A stretch of 64,000 bases of DNA from Rhabdaerophilum sp. SD176 (GTDB lineage Bacteria > Pseudomonadota > Alphaproteobacteria > Rhizobiales > Beijerinckiaceae). Under the pieces are notes generated by a model. The model was not told where the DNA came from and ran no database searches. It worked only from the letters and a program-made list of their open reading frames with translations. Positions 52,943-61,414 of this stretch are shown here, one piece after another. Positions within the stretch are counted from its first letter, which is position 1. The number at the start of each line of letters is the position of its first letter. Made by a program: the position numbers and the translations under genes. The stretch spans positions 1-64,000 of the forward strand of contig NZ_JARJNS010000001.1 in assembly GCF_030143245.1 (NCBI RefSeq), read 5' to 3'.

Positions 52943-53699
52943 GGGACGCTCCCTGCTGGGCCTGCATCCGCTTGGCGGCACCATGACCGAGATAAGCCTC
53001 GATCACCTTCGGATCGGACGCCACTTCCGAGGGCCGGCCCTTGGCGATCATCCGGCCCTGCGCGAGCACGGCCACCGTATCGCAGAGCTGCATCACCGCC
53101 TGCATCACATGCTCGACGATCAGGATCGTCACGCCGGAATCGCGGATTGCACGGACCACGGGAATCATGTCGCGGATTTCCGACGGGTTGAGGCCCGCAA
53201 GAACCTCGTCGAGCAGAAGAAGGCTCGGCTCCGTGGCCAGCGCCCGCGCCATTTCGAGCCGCTTCCGCCCGGCCACGGTGAGATCGCCGGCGGATTGGTC
53301 GAGCATCGGGCCAAGGCCGAGGCGCAGGGCGATATCCTCCGCACGCGCCATCGCCGCCTCGCGGCCGGGATGGCGCAGATAGGCGCCTACGGCGATGTTC
53401 TCGCGAACGGAAAGCCCGGCAAAGGGCTGCACGATCTGGAAGGTGCGGGCGATGCCGATCTCGGCGCGCCGATGCGCGGGCAGGGCAGTGATATCCCGTC
53501 CCCGGAAGGTGACCGCGCCAGCCGTCGGCTCGGCAAAACCGGCAATGACCGTGAAGAATGTCGTCTTGCCGGCGCCATTCGGCCCGATCAGACCGGTGAT
53601 CGAGCCGGCCTCCACGTCAAGCGAGGCATCATCCACGGCCACGAGCCCGCCGAAGCGCTTCGTGATCCCGGTACAGCGGAGCAGGGGAGTAGCGCTCAT
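52935..53699 (-). CDS. livG: Liv-type ABC transporter ATP-binding protein LivG
   Basis: The 254-residue ATPase has Walker A GPNGAGKTT, GIARTFQIVQPFAGLSVREN, signature region DLTVAGRKRLEMARAL, Walker B LLLLDEVLAGLN and switch His in VEHV. Note the signature reads LTVAGRKR rather than LSGGxQ, usual for LivG. Its ATG overlaps the livM stop by four bases; the frame is open upstream only as a run-on through livM. Confidence 0.93.
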   Translation of the reverse strand: MSATPLLRCTGITKRFGGLVAVDDASLDVEAGSITGLIGPNGAGKTTFFTVIAGFAEPTAGAVTFRGRDITALPAHRRAEIGIARTFQIVQPFAGLSVRENIAVGAYLRHPGREAAMARAEDIALRLGLGPMLDQSAGDLTVAGRKRLEMARALATEPSLLLLDEVLAGLNPSEIRDMIPVVRAIRDSGVTILIVEHVMQAVMQLCDTVAVLAQGRMIAKGRPSEVASDPKVIEAYLGHGAAKRMQAQQGASHA

Positions 53700-54688
53700 G
53701 CCCGGCCTCCCCGGAAAGCGGGCAGGATCCGGCGCAGGACGCCGAGCACGCCGCGCGGCGCAAAGGCAACGCAAAGGATCAGCAGCACGCCGAACACCAC
53801 GAGGTCGATCCCGGGCACCGCGCCGCCGAGCAGCCAGGTGAAGAAGGTCTTGGTAATTTCGCCGAGGCCGAGCAGCAGCACCGCCCCGGCCAGCGGGCCG
53901 AACACCGTGCCGATGCCGCCGATGATCGGCGCCAGCAGGGCCTCCACCGAGATCCACGGCCCGAAGGCGAGATTGGCATCGATATAGAGGAATTTCTGCG
54001 CATAGAGGCAGCCGGCTGCCGCCGTGATGCCGCCGGAAAGTGTGATCGCCTTCAGTTTGACCGCCAGCGCATCCACGCCGAGCGCCCGCGCGGCATCCTC
54101 GTTCTCGCGGACCGCAACGAGATAGGCGCCGAACCGGCTGCGGGCGATCCAGTGCGTCAGCAGCAGCACAAAGGCAACGAAGGACAGCGCAAGCCAGTAG
54201 AAGCTCCGCTTGTCGGCGAACTGGAAATTCGCGGCATCGATCCGCAGCGGGATCAGCACGCCGGCGGCGCCTCCGGTGAAGGTGGAAGCATTGGCGAGAA
54301 TGCGGAACACCTCCGCGAAGGCCAAAGTCACCAGCGCGAAATAGGAGCCGCGCAGCCGCGCCCGGAAGCTGAGATAGCCGAGGATCGTGCCCGTCAGCGC
54401 CCCGAGCGCGATGGCGAGCGGCAGGGCCAGCCAGGGGTTGAGCCCGAACCGGACCTGCGCCAGCGCGATGCCGTAGGCGCCCATGCCGAAAAACGCAGCA
54501 TGGCCGAAGGAGAATTGCCCGCCATAGCCGGCCAGCAGATTCCAGCCCTGCGCTGCCAGTGTGACGATCAGTACGAAGCCGAGGAAATTCAGCGTCGTAT
54601 TGGCCGAAAATCCGAAGGGCAGAACGGCAAGCGCCACCACCACGATCAGGATCGGCCCGTAGCCGCTGGTGAAGAGCCCGCCTTTCAT
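53696..54688 (-). CDS. livM: Liv-type ABC transporter permease LivM
   Basis: The 330-residue hydrophobic protein shows GYGGQFSFGHAAFFGMGAYG, GSYFALVTLAFAEVFRIL and the cytoplasmic coupling segment AVRENEDAARALGVD, with GGIGTVFGPLAGAVLL near the end. These are LivM features. The start at 54688 overlaps the livH stop (ATGA). It forms the channel with LivH in the importer of the long operon. Confidence 0.93.
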   Translation of the reverse strand: MKGGLFTSGYGPILIVVVALAVLPFGFSANTTLNFLGFVLIVTLAAQGWNLLAGYGGQFSFGHAAFFGMGAYGIALAQVRFGLNPWLALPLAIALGALTGTILGYLSFRARLRGSYFALVTLAFAEVFRILANASTFTGGAAGVLIPLRIDAANFQFADKRSFYWLALSFVAFVLLLTHWIARSRFGAYLVAVRENEDAARALGVDALAVKLKAITLSGGITAAAGCLYAQKFLYIDANLAFGPWISVEALLAPIIGGIGTVFGPLAGAVLLLGLGEITKTFFTWLLGGAVPGIDLVVFGVLLILCVAFAPRGVLGVLRRILPAFRGGRA

Positions 54689-55560
54689 GCCTTGGCTCCG
54701 AACAGGCCGGTCGGCCGGAAGAGCAGCACGACGAGGAAGATCAGGAAAATGCCGATCTGGCCCAGGCTTTCGCCGAAATAGAGGCCGGACAGGCTCTCGA
54801 CCACGCCGATGATCAGCCCGCCGGCCAATGCACCGCCGATCGAGCCCATCCCGCCAAGGACAACGATGGTGAAGGCCACGAGCACGAAGGCATTGCCGAC
54901 CCGCGGATTGACGAGGAAAGTCGGCATCAGCAGGCAGGCAGCGATGGCGAGGCATGCCGTGCCGATGCCGAAAGTGACCGCATAGATATGTGCGACATCA
55001 ATCCCGCAGAGCGCTGCGCCGGTCTTTTCCTTTGCCACGGCCCGGATGGCCTTGCCGGTATCGCTCCGCGCAAGCAGCAGCCAGAGCAGCCCGGCAACGG
55101 CAAGAGTGGCAACGAAGGCAATCACCTTTGGCGTCGAGAGGAACAGTGGCCCGACCTCCATGACCGAGAAGCCGTAAGGCACGTCGATGGACCGCGTATC
55201 GGAACGGAAAATGGCAAGCAGGGCATTCTCGATGATGATCGAGATGCCCAGGGTCACGAGCAGGATATTGCCATCATCGCCATGGCTGGCCGGGGTGATG
55301 ACCGCGCGCTGGAGTGCATAGCCGAGCACGAAGAACAGTGGCGTCAGGATGAAGACGGCGATGTACGGATCAAGCCCGAAAGCCTGATGCGCAACGAAAA
55401 CCGCAAACATGGCGAGTGTCAGCGTCGCGCCATGGGCGAAATTGATGATGTGCAGCACGCCATAGATCAGCGTCAGGCCAAGCGCGATCAGCGCATAGAC
55501 TGCGCCGGTCAGCAGGCCATTGGCGAGGGCCGAGAGGAAGATGTCGAACTTCAGCATCAT
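54685..55560 (-). CDS. livH: Liv-type ABC transporter permease LivH
   Basis: The product of about 291 residues matches LivH: ANGLLTGAVYALIALGLTLIYG, INFAHGATLTL and GGMGSIGGALAGGLIIG. Two adjacent ATGs (55560, 55557) serve as start; the ribosome site is weak. It follows the receptor gene across an 81-base spacer containing hairpins and overlaps livM. Confidence 0.92.
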   Translation of the reverse strand: MMLKFDIFLSALANGLLTGAVYALIALGLTLIYGVLHIINFAHGATLTLAMFAVFVAHQAFGLDPYIAVFILTPLFFVLGYALQRAVITPASHGDDGNILLVTLGISIIIENALLAIFRSDTRSIDVPYGFSVMEVGPLFLSTPKVIAFVATLAVAGLLWLLLARSDTGKAIRAVAKEKTGAALCGIDVAHIYAVTFGIGTACLAIAACLLMPTFLVNPRVGNAFVLVAFTIVVLGGMGSIGGALAGGLIIGVVESLSGLYFGESLGQIGIFLIFLVVLLFRPTGLFGAKA

Positions 55561-55611
55561 CGAACCATGCGAAAGGATGGCGCGGGCGCGAACGCCCACG
55601 CTTGAAGCGTA

Positions 55612-55639
55612 GCCCTCGAGGGGAAAGCCGTCCGAGGGC
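55612..55639 (-). repeat. Hairpin in the receptor-livH spacer
   Basis: GCCCTCG (55612-55618) pairs with CGAGGGC (55633-55639). It lies directly after the receptor stop codon on the minus strand. There is no U-tract. It probably acts as an mRNA stability or attenuation element rather than a full terminator. Confidence 0.35.
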
Positions 55640-55641
55640 CG

Positions 55642-56859
55642 TCAGATCACCGGGAAAACCGGCTTCGCATTGGCAACTTCGGTCGGGAAGATGATCTTGA
55701 TATCACCGTTCTGGACCTGCGTATTGACGGCGCGCGCCCCGGTGTTCTGGCCATCGACGAACTTGGTCGGGCCATAGGGCATGATGTGGTCGGAGAAGGT
55801 CGAGCTGTTCAGCGCCTCGATGATCTTCACCCGGTCGGCCGAACCGGCGCGCTCGATCGCATCCGCCAGCACCAGCACCGACGAATAATTGAGCGGCGTA
55901 TTGTAGAGCCAGACCTTGCCGGCGCGCTCCACTTCGGCCTTCACATTGGCCGTGCGCGGCTTGCGCATATCGGCCCAGTGGTTGCAGTCCATCACGTTCT
56001 CGGCCGCCGTCGGGAATTCCTTCACGAAGCGGAAATTCGACGCTGCGCCATTGAGCACCGCATAGATGCCCTTCGGCTTGATGCGCTGCTGCTGCATCGT
56101 GCGGGCGAGCAGCACGAATTCCGAGTAATAGCTCGACGGGATGACGAGATCCGGGTTCAGCGCGCGGATGCGCAGGGCGACATTCGCCATATCGCGCGAC
56201 GGCGTCGGATGCGCAACGGTTTCCAGAACCTCGAAGCCGCGCTTCGGCAACTCGGCCTGGAGCAGCTTCGCCATGCCCGAGCCGAACAGCCCGTCCTCAT
56301 GAACGATGACAACCGTCTTCGCCGGCTTGCCGGCAGCGTCGTTGAGCTTCACGAGGTTGTCGAGTGCGGAGGCCGTCACCGAGCCGAAGCCCGGGCCGAA
56401 GCGGAAGGTGTTCTTCAGGCCACGCTTCACGATCTGGTCTGAAACGCCGACATCGACGAGATAGGGGATGTCATAGCGCGAGGCGGCCTGGCTGGCGGCC
56501 AGGCAGATCGGCGAGGCAAAGCCGCCGACAATGGCCGCAACGCCTTCGGCCTGCATCCGCTCGACTTCCTGCGTGCCGCCTTCCGGGTTCGAACGGGCAT
56601 CGCCGAACACCATTTCCAGCTTTGCGCCGCCCATCGACTTGATGCCGCCGGCAGCATTGAGTTCCTTGAGGGCGATTTCTGCGCCGAGACGGCCGTATTC
56701 GCCATCTTGTGCAAGCGCGCCGGTCACCGGTTGGAGGATGCCGATCTTGATGGCCGGCGCCTGCGCCCGCAGCACGGCAGGCATGCTGATTGTGGCAATC
56801 GAACCGAGCGCAGCGGTCTTCAGAAGCGACCGGCGGTCAAAGCCGGAAAGTTTCGTCAT
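55642..56859 (-). CDS. Liv-type ABC transporter periplasmic substrate-binding protein
   Basis: The 405-residue receptor has a Tat-like signal (DRRSLLKTAALGSIATISM) ending near LRAQAP. The mature type I periplasmic binding domain has IKIGILQPVTGALAQDGEYGRLGAEIALKELNAAGG-type sequence (pieces: IGILQPVTGALAQDGE, EIALKELNAAGG), EVERMQAEGVAAIVGGFAS and AASRYDIPYLVDVGVSD. It defines the entry substrate of the long operon, which by its enzymes may be a cyclic amide or imide. The start at 56859 has GGAG upstream. Confidence 0.92.
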   Translation of the reverse strand: MTKLSGFDRRSLLKTAALGSIATISMPAVLRAQAPAIKIGILQPVTGALAQDGEYGRLGAEIALKELNAAGGIKSMGGAKLEMVFGDARSNPEGGTQEVERMQAEGVAAIVGGFASPICLAASQAASRYDIPYLVDVGVSDQIVKRGLKNTFRFGPGFGSVTASALDNLVKLNDAAGKPAKTVVIVHEDGLFGSGMAKLLQAELPKRGFEVLETVAHPTPSRDMANVALRIRALNPDLVIPSSYYSEFVLLARTMQQQRIKPKGIYAVLNGAASNFRFVKEFPTAAENVMDCNHWADMRKPRTANVKAEVERAGKVWLYNTPLNYSSVLVLADAIERAGSADRVKIIEALNSSTFSDHIMPYGPTKFVDGQNTGARAVNTQVQNGDIKIIFPTEVANAKPVFPVI

Positions 56860-56936
56860 GGCACGTTCTCCTCTTGGCGGTCCGGCACAGCCGGTTGGGG
56901 TTGTCGCGCGGTCAACGGGACCGGTTTCGATCCGGA

Positions 56937-56952
56937 CAGGCCCGAGGGCCTG
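56937..56952 (-). repeat. Hairpin in the gap between gntR and the receptor gene
   Basis: CAGGCCC (56937-56943) pairs with GGGCCTG (56946-56952) in the 121-base gap between gntR and the receptor gene. No clear U-tract follows. It may partly separate the regulator transcript from the operon. A second promoter for the receptor could lie here but I could not define one. Confidence 0.3.
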
Positions 56953-56980
56953 CCCCGAAGGTGCATGCCCGGCACGCGCG

Positions 56981-57817
56981 CTAGAGCGGCGTGATGGACG
57001 GACGGCGCAGGTTGCCCCGGCCGGGAATTGGCTTGGCCTCGGCCCCGGGCCGGGTCAGGCTCGAGACGGGGGACCAGCGCCGCTCGGCGCCGATACCGGT
57101 CCGGGTCATCTCCATCTGGAAGCTGTGCAGGTCCGGCCGGTACAGGGCGGAGAGATACTCGACGCCTCGGCCGTGATCGTCATAGACCACACGGGTCATG
57201 CTGAGCAGCGGCGAGCCGATCTCGACCTGGAGAAGTTCGGCGATTTCCGGCCCGGCAAGGGTGGCGGTCACGGTCTGGCTGGCACGGTCCGCCACGACGC
57301 CTGACCGCTCCAGCAGCGTCAACAGCGGCGTGCTGGCCAGATCGGCTTCCGAGTAGGTGACGCCGATCCGCTCCGGCACATAGGTCGTCAGATGCGAGAA
57401 CGGCGTGTCATCAATGTAGCGGACACGGATAGAATGCTGCACGCGCTCGCCATCAGCAAGTTTCAGCGCCACCGAAACAGCCGGCGGCGATGGCTGGTAG
57501 CTGAAGGAGAGCAGCTTGGCCCGGGTGGCCCGACCCATCGCCACGAGATGGGCGAGCATGTTCGAGAGATCACCCACCACGCCCTTGCGCGGCCGCGCAT
57601 CGAGCACGAAAGTTCCGGCCCCCGGCTGGCGGCGGATCAGCCCGTCCTGCTCAAGCCCTTCGAGCGCACGGCGGATGGTCACACGGGAAAGGCGATGCTG
57701 GGCCGCGAGTTGCGGCTCCGAGGGCAGGCGATGCCCGGGAGACAGCACGCCCTTCAGGATCTGCTCCTTCAACAGCAGATACAGGCGTTGCGTCTTGGAC
57801 GGTTCGATAGCAACCAC
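56981..57817 (-). CDS. GntR/HutC-family transcriptional regulator (UTRA domain)
   Basis: The product of about 278 residues has a GntR winged helix (LLLKEQILKGVLSPGHRLPSE in part: LPSEPQLAAQHRLSRVTIRRAL) and a C-terminal UTRA effector domain. It heads the long minus-strand operon and is divergent from the flavoprotein gene, so it probably controls one or both through the AT-rich gap. I chose the GTG at 57817, with GGGAG ten bases upstream; the frame is open to 57910, but that extension runs through the promoter-like region and is unlikely. Confidence 0.85.
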   Translation of the reverse strand: MVAIEPSKTQRLYLLLKEQILKGVLSPGHRLPSEPQLAAQHRLSRVTIRRALEGLEQDGLIRRQPGAGTFVLDARPRKGVVGDLSNMLAHLVAMGRATRAKLLSFSYQPSPPAVSVALKLADGERVQHSIRVRYIDDTPFSHLTTYVPERIGVTYSEADLASTPLLTLLERSGVVADRASQTVTATLAGPEIAELLQVEIGSPLLSMTRVVYDDHGRGVEYLSALYRPDLHSFQMEMTRTGIGAERRWSPVSSLTRPGAEAKPIPGRGNLRRPSITPL

Positions 57818-57865
57818 GACCCGACGGCTCCCTGCTGGATTGTCAGATTTCCAGCTTGTATTTGT

Positions 57866-57895
57866 ATTAGATATAGAACATTTTGCTGTCGTCAA
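57866..57895 (-). promoter_or_regulatory. Candidate promoter of the gntR-led operon
   Basis: On the minus strand TTGACG (57890-57895) and TCTAAT (57866-57871) are separated by 18 bases. They lie in a distinctly AT-rich island of about 45 bases that also contains a tandem ATACAA repeat. This is the best sigma-70-like match between gntR and the divergent flavoprotein gene. Confidence 0.45.
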
Positions 57896-57942
57896 GAGCA
57901 GACAGCTCAAAGGCTGAAAACAGATTGCGGGAGCAGGACGCC

Positions 57943-59343
57943 ATGGCCAATATCCGGATGATGGAGCCGACGCCCTTCGATGTCGAGACCGGAATTCTGG
58001 TCATCGGCGCCGGGGCAGGTGGCCTTGTCACGGCACTGCGTGCGCGCGCCGCCGGAGCGGAGGTGCTGGTCCTCGAACGCGACCCGCTGCCGCGCGGCTC
58101 GACAGCCCTGTCTGCCGGGCTGATCCCCGCAGCCGGCACGCGGTTCCAGGCCGCTTCCGGCATCAAGGACAGCCAGGCGGGTTTTGCCGCCGATATCCGG
58201 CGCAAGGCCAAGGACAAGGGCGATCCCCGCCGCGTCGAAATGGCCGTCAACGCGATCGGACCCGCGCTTGAATGGCTGGCGGATGCGCATGGTCTGCCCT
58301 TCTCGGTGATCGACAATTTCACCTATCCCGGTCATTCGGCCTACCGGATGCATGGCCTGCCCTCACGCTCCGGAGCCGAGCTGATGGACCATCTGCGCGA
58401 AGCTGCAGAACGAGCGGGAGTTGATATCGTCACCGAGGCCCGCGCCGAGACATTGCTGGTGGAGCGGGGAGGCAACCGCATCCTCGGTGTCGAGATCGTG
58501 CGGCCAGACGGCACGCGGGATCAGGTCGGATGTCATGCGCTGGTTCTCGCCTGCAATGGCTATGGCGGCAACCGCGCGCTGGTTGCGGAACACATTCCCG
58601 GGTTGAAGGATGCGCTGTATTTCGGCCATCCCGGCAATCAGGGCGAGGCCGTGCTCTGGGGAAGGCAGCTCGGCGCGCAGCTGGTTGACCTGTCCGGCCA
58701 TCAGGGTCATGGCTCGGTGGCCGAACCGCATGGCATCCTGTTGACTTGGGCGACTATGACCGAGGGCGGCTTTCAGGTGAATATCCGCGGCGAGCGCTTC
58801 TCGGATGAATCCCGCGGCTATTCCGAACAGGCAGCCGCGGTTCTGGCCCAGCCCGAGCGGCTGGCCTATTCGTTCTTCGATACCCGCATTGCCGCTATCG
58901 CGCGGCAATTCGAGGATTTCCGCAACATCGAGGCTGCCGGGGCGCTGATCGAGGCGCCGGACCTCGCGGCTCTGGCCCGCCGCCTCGGGCTGCCGGAGAC
59001 GGCTCTGGCTGCGACGGCCGCCGCCATCGACGAGGCCAGGCGAACCGGCACGCCAGATGCCCTTGGACGGATCTGGACGGAAACAAAGCCCCTGGCCGCG
59101 CCCTTCTGCGCGGTCAAGATCACCGGGGCGCTATTCCATACGCAGGGCGGCCTCGGCATCGATGCCGAGGCGCGCGTTCTGGCTGAGGACGGTACGCGCT
59201 TAGCGAACCTCTTCGCGGTCGGCGGGGCAGCAGCCGGCGTCTCAGGGCCGGAAGCCTCCGGCTACCTCTCTGGCAACGGCCTGCTGACGGCCGTCGCCTT
59301 CGGCTATCTCGCCGGTGACGCCGCGTCGAGGCTCGCCTTGTAG
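57943..59343 (+). CDS. FAD-dependent oxidoreductase, fumarate reductase/succinate dehydrogenase flavoprotein family
   Basis: The 466-residue flavoprotein has the FAD loop VIGAGAGGLVTALRARAAGAEVLVLE (pieces: VIGAGAGGLVTAL), a GSTALSAGLIPAAGT flavin segment, CNGYGGNRALV, and the C-terminal NLFAVGGAAAGVSG and YLSGNGLLTAVAFGYLAG. The family covers soluble fumarate reductases, tricarballylate dehydrogenase TcuA, urocanate reductase and ketosteroid dehydrogenases. A TctABC system is adjacent, and TcuA-like oxidation of an imported carboxylate is one option. The ATG at 57943 has a CAGGA site. The last 40 bases overlap the convergent tctA. Confidence 0.84.
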   Translation: MANIRMMEPTPFDVETGILVIGAGAGGLVTALRARAAGAEVLVLERDPLPRGSTALSAGLIPAAGTRFQAASGIKDSQAGFAADIRRKAKDKGDPRRVEMAVNAIGPALEWLADAHGLPFSVIDNFTYPGHSAYRMHGLPSRSGAELMDHLREAAERAGVDIVTEARAETLLVERGGNRILGVEIVRPDGTRDQVGCHALVLACNGYGGNRALVAEHIPGLKDALYFGHPGNQGEAVLWGRQLGAQLVDLSGHQGHGSVAEPHGILLTWATMTEGGFQVNIRGERFSDESRGYSEQAAAVLAQPERLAYSFFDTRIAAIARQFEDFRNIEAAGALIEAPDLAALARRLGLPETALAATAAAIDEARRTGTPDALGRIWTETKPLAAPFCAVKITGALFHTQGGLGIDAEARVLAEDGTRLANLFAVGGAAAGVSGPEASGYLSGNGLLTAVAFGYLAGDAASRLAL

Positions 59344-60815
59344 CGCCGCAGCCAGGCGATCAGCGGCCAGAACAGGGCGATGAAGGTCAGGAAGGCCAGA
59401 CCGGCCGCAATCGGCCGGCTGAGGAAGGGCAGGATCGACCCGTCCGATTTGATCAGCGAGGTCACGAAATTCTGCTCGACCATCGTTCCCATGACGATGC
59501 CGAGCACCATGGCCGCTACGGGGAACCCGTTCTCCTCCATCAGGTAGCCGGCAATCCCGAAAAAGGCGACGATCAGCACGGCATAGAGGTTGTTGCCGGC
59601 GGCGCTGAAAGCCCCGACCGCGCAGAACACCATGATAACAGGCATGATCAGCGAACGAGGCGCCTTGAGCACATGTTTCGACATGCGGATCATGGCGATG
59701 CCGAGCGGGATCATCAGCAGGTTGGCCAGCAGGAAGATGATGTAGAGCGCATACATGCTCGACGCCTTTTCCGTGAAAAGCGTCGGGCCGGGATTGAGGC
59801 CCTTCATGTAAAGCACGCCGATGGCGATGGCGGTGATCGTGTCGCCGGGAATGCCGAAGAGCAAGGCAGGGATCCAGCCGCCGGCAAGGGCCGCATTGTT
59901 GCTCGCGCCGGCCTCGACCAGCCCCTCGGGATGGCCCGTCCCGAATTTTTCGCGCTCCTTGGAGAAGCGCTTCGACAGGGAATAGGAAACCCAGGCCGCC
60001 ATGTCGGCCCCGGCGCCGGGCAGGGCGCCGATCAGCGTGCCGACGATATTGCCGCGGATCTGCTGCTTGGGATATCGCTTGGTCAACGCGATCTGCCCCT
60101 TGAGGATCGATCCGAGCTTGCGGTCCGGAATGGCCGGTGGGTCCTTCTGGGTCAGCGCGCGCATCACCTCGGCAAGTGCGAACACGCCCACCAGCGCGGC
60201 GATCGCATCGATGCCGCCCAGCAGGTCGGTCGAGCCGAAGGTGAAGCGCGGCGTCCCGGCCGGGTTCTCGATGCCGATGCAGGAAACGAGCAGCCCGAGC
60301 AGCATGGCCGCGATTGCCTTGACGGGCGACGACCGCGCAACCAGCGTCGAACACATCAGACCAAGGATGGCGAGCCAGAAATATTCGAAGGTCGAGAACG
60401 AAAGCGCCACTTCCGCGAGCGCAGGGGCAATCAGAAGCAATGCGATTGTACCGACAATGCCGCCGAGCGCCGAAAACCACAGGCAGATGCCGAGCGCGGT
60501 CTCTGCCTGGCCCTTCAGCGTCATCTTGTAGGCTTCGTCTGTATAGGCGGCCGAGGCCGGCGTGCCGGGAATGCGGACAAGGCAACCGGGGATGTCCCCG
60601 GCGAAGATCGCCATGGCCGACGACGTGATGATCGTGGCAATGGCGGCGATCGGCGAAAGATAGAATGTCACGGGGACGAGGAGGGCCGTGGCCATGGTGG
60701 CGGTCAGCCCGGGCAGGGCGCCGACGACCATCCCGTAGATCGCCGAGGCGATCATCGCGATCATGACGTCCTGCGTGAAGACCAGCGGAAAGGCGGCGAG
60801 GAAGCTGCTGCTCAT
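59304..60815 (-). CDS. tctA: Tripartite tricarboxylate transporter large permease TctA
   Basis: The 503-residue TctA has about twelve membrane segments. Landmarks are IYGMVVGALPGLTATMATALLVP, FAGDIPGCLVRIPGTPASAAYT, IGALPGAGADMAAWVSYSLSKRFSK (pieces: LPGAGADMAAWVSY) and ALLFGIPGDTITAIAIG. It forms the channel with TctB and receives substrate from TctC. It lies ten bases downstream of tctB and overlaps the convergent flavoprotein gene by 40 bases. Confidence 0.95.
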   Translation of the reverse strand: MSSSFLAAFPLVFTQDVMIAMIASAIYGMVVGALPGLTATMATALLVPVTFYLSPIAAIATIITSSAMAIFAGDIPGCLVRIPGTPASAAYTDEAYKMTLKGQAETALGICLWFSALGGIVGTIALLLIAPALAEVALSFSTFEYFWLAILGLMCSTLVARSSPVKAIAAMLLGLLVSCIGIENPAGTPRFTFGSTDLLGGIDAIAALVGVFALAEVMRALTQKDPPAIPDRKLGSILKGQIALTKRYPKQQIRGNIVGTLIGALPGAGADMAAWVSYSLSKRFSKEREKFGTGHPEGLVEAGASNNAALAGGWIPALLFGIPGDTITAIAIGVLYMKGLNPGPTLFTEKASSMYALYIIFLLANLLMIPLGIAMIRMSKHVLKAPRSLIMPVIMVFCAVGAFSAAGNNLYAVLIVAFFGIAGYLMEENGFPVAAMVLGIVMGTMVEQNFVTSLIKSDGSILPFLSRPIAAGLAFLTFIALFWPLIAWLRRYKASLDAASPAR

Positions 60816-60825
60816 GGGTCGACCT

Positions 60826-61323
60826 TCACCAGGGCATGGGCAGAGGCCCCGGCGGCAGAGGCACGCGCAGGAGCTTCACGAAGACCAGGTGGATGCCCAG
60901 CGCGCCGAAGATCGAAACAGGCAGGATCAGTTGCCGCTTCGCATTGAGCGCGAAGGCGAGGATGGCAATCATCACCGCAGCGACGGGGACGAACCCGACC
61001 CGCTCCGACAGGAGGTAATACGCGACCATCAGAGCCGGTGGCAGGAAGGCGAACCAGCGTCGGCGGCGCTGGAAGGCCTCGGCCTCCGGATCGGGCTGTC
61101 TGTGCTTCGCGAGTTCCGCCTCGGCCTGTTCCTCGAAGCTGCGGCCGATATGCAGCGCGATCAGGATCCCGACGATCATCAGGCCCGCCCCCACAACCAT
61201 GGGAAAGGCACTCGGCCCAACCTGCTGCCCGGGCACCGGCGGCAAACGCGAGCCACCCCAGAAGGCGGCCAGCCCGAGCAGTGCAAGGAACACGCCGGAA
61301 ATCCGGTCGGAGATCCGCATCAT
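60826..61323 (-). CDS. tctB: Tripartite tricarboxylate transporter small permease TctB
   Basis: The 165-residue protein has four membrane helices and a hydrophilic central loop (EEQAEAELAKHRQPD), as usual for TctB. Sequence is weakly conserved in the family, so the call rests on size, topology and position between tctC and tctA. Two adjacent ATGs (61323, 61320) are possible starts. Confidence 0.85.
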   Translation of the reverse strand: MMRISDRISGVFLALLGLAAFWGGSRLPPVPGQQVGPSAFPMVVGAGLMIVGILIALHIGRSFEEQAEAELAKHRQPDPEAEAFQRRRRWFAFLPPALMVAYYLLSERVGFVPVAAVMIAILAFALNAKRQLILPVSIFGALGIHLVFVKLLRVPLPPGPLPMPW

Positions 61324-61345
61324 CCAGTCCTTTCAGAGGAAGGAA

Positions 61346-61373
61346 AACTCCGGCAGGGCAGACCGCCGGAGTT
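61346..61373 (-). terminator. Terminator-like attenuator between tctC and tctBA
   Basis: AACTCCGGC (61346-61354) pairs with GCCGGAGTT (61365-61373). On the minus strand the stem runs into TTTTCCTTCC. The placement after the receptor gene and before the membrane subunits repeats the arrangement seen in dctPQM, and should make more TctC than TctBA. Confidence 0.6.
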
Positions 61374-61414
61374 CGTATCGCCCTGCTGCGGCAGGGACAG
61401 CCGGTGTGCCGGCG

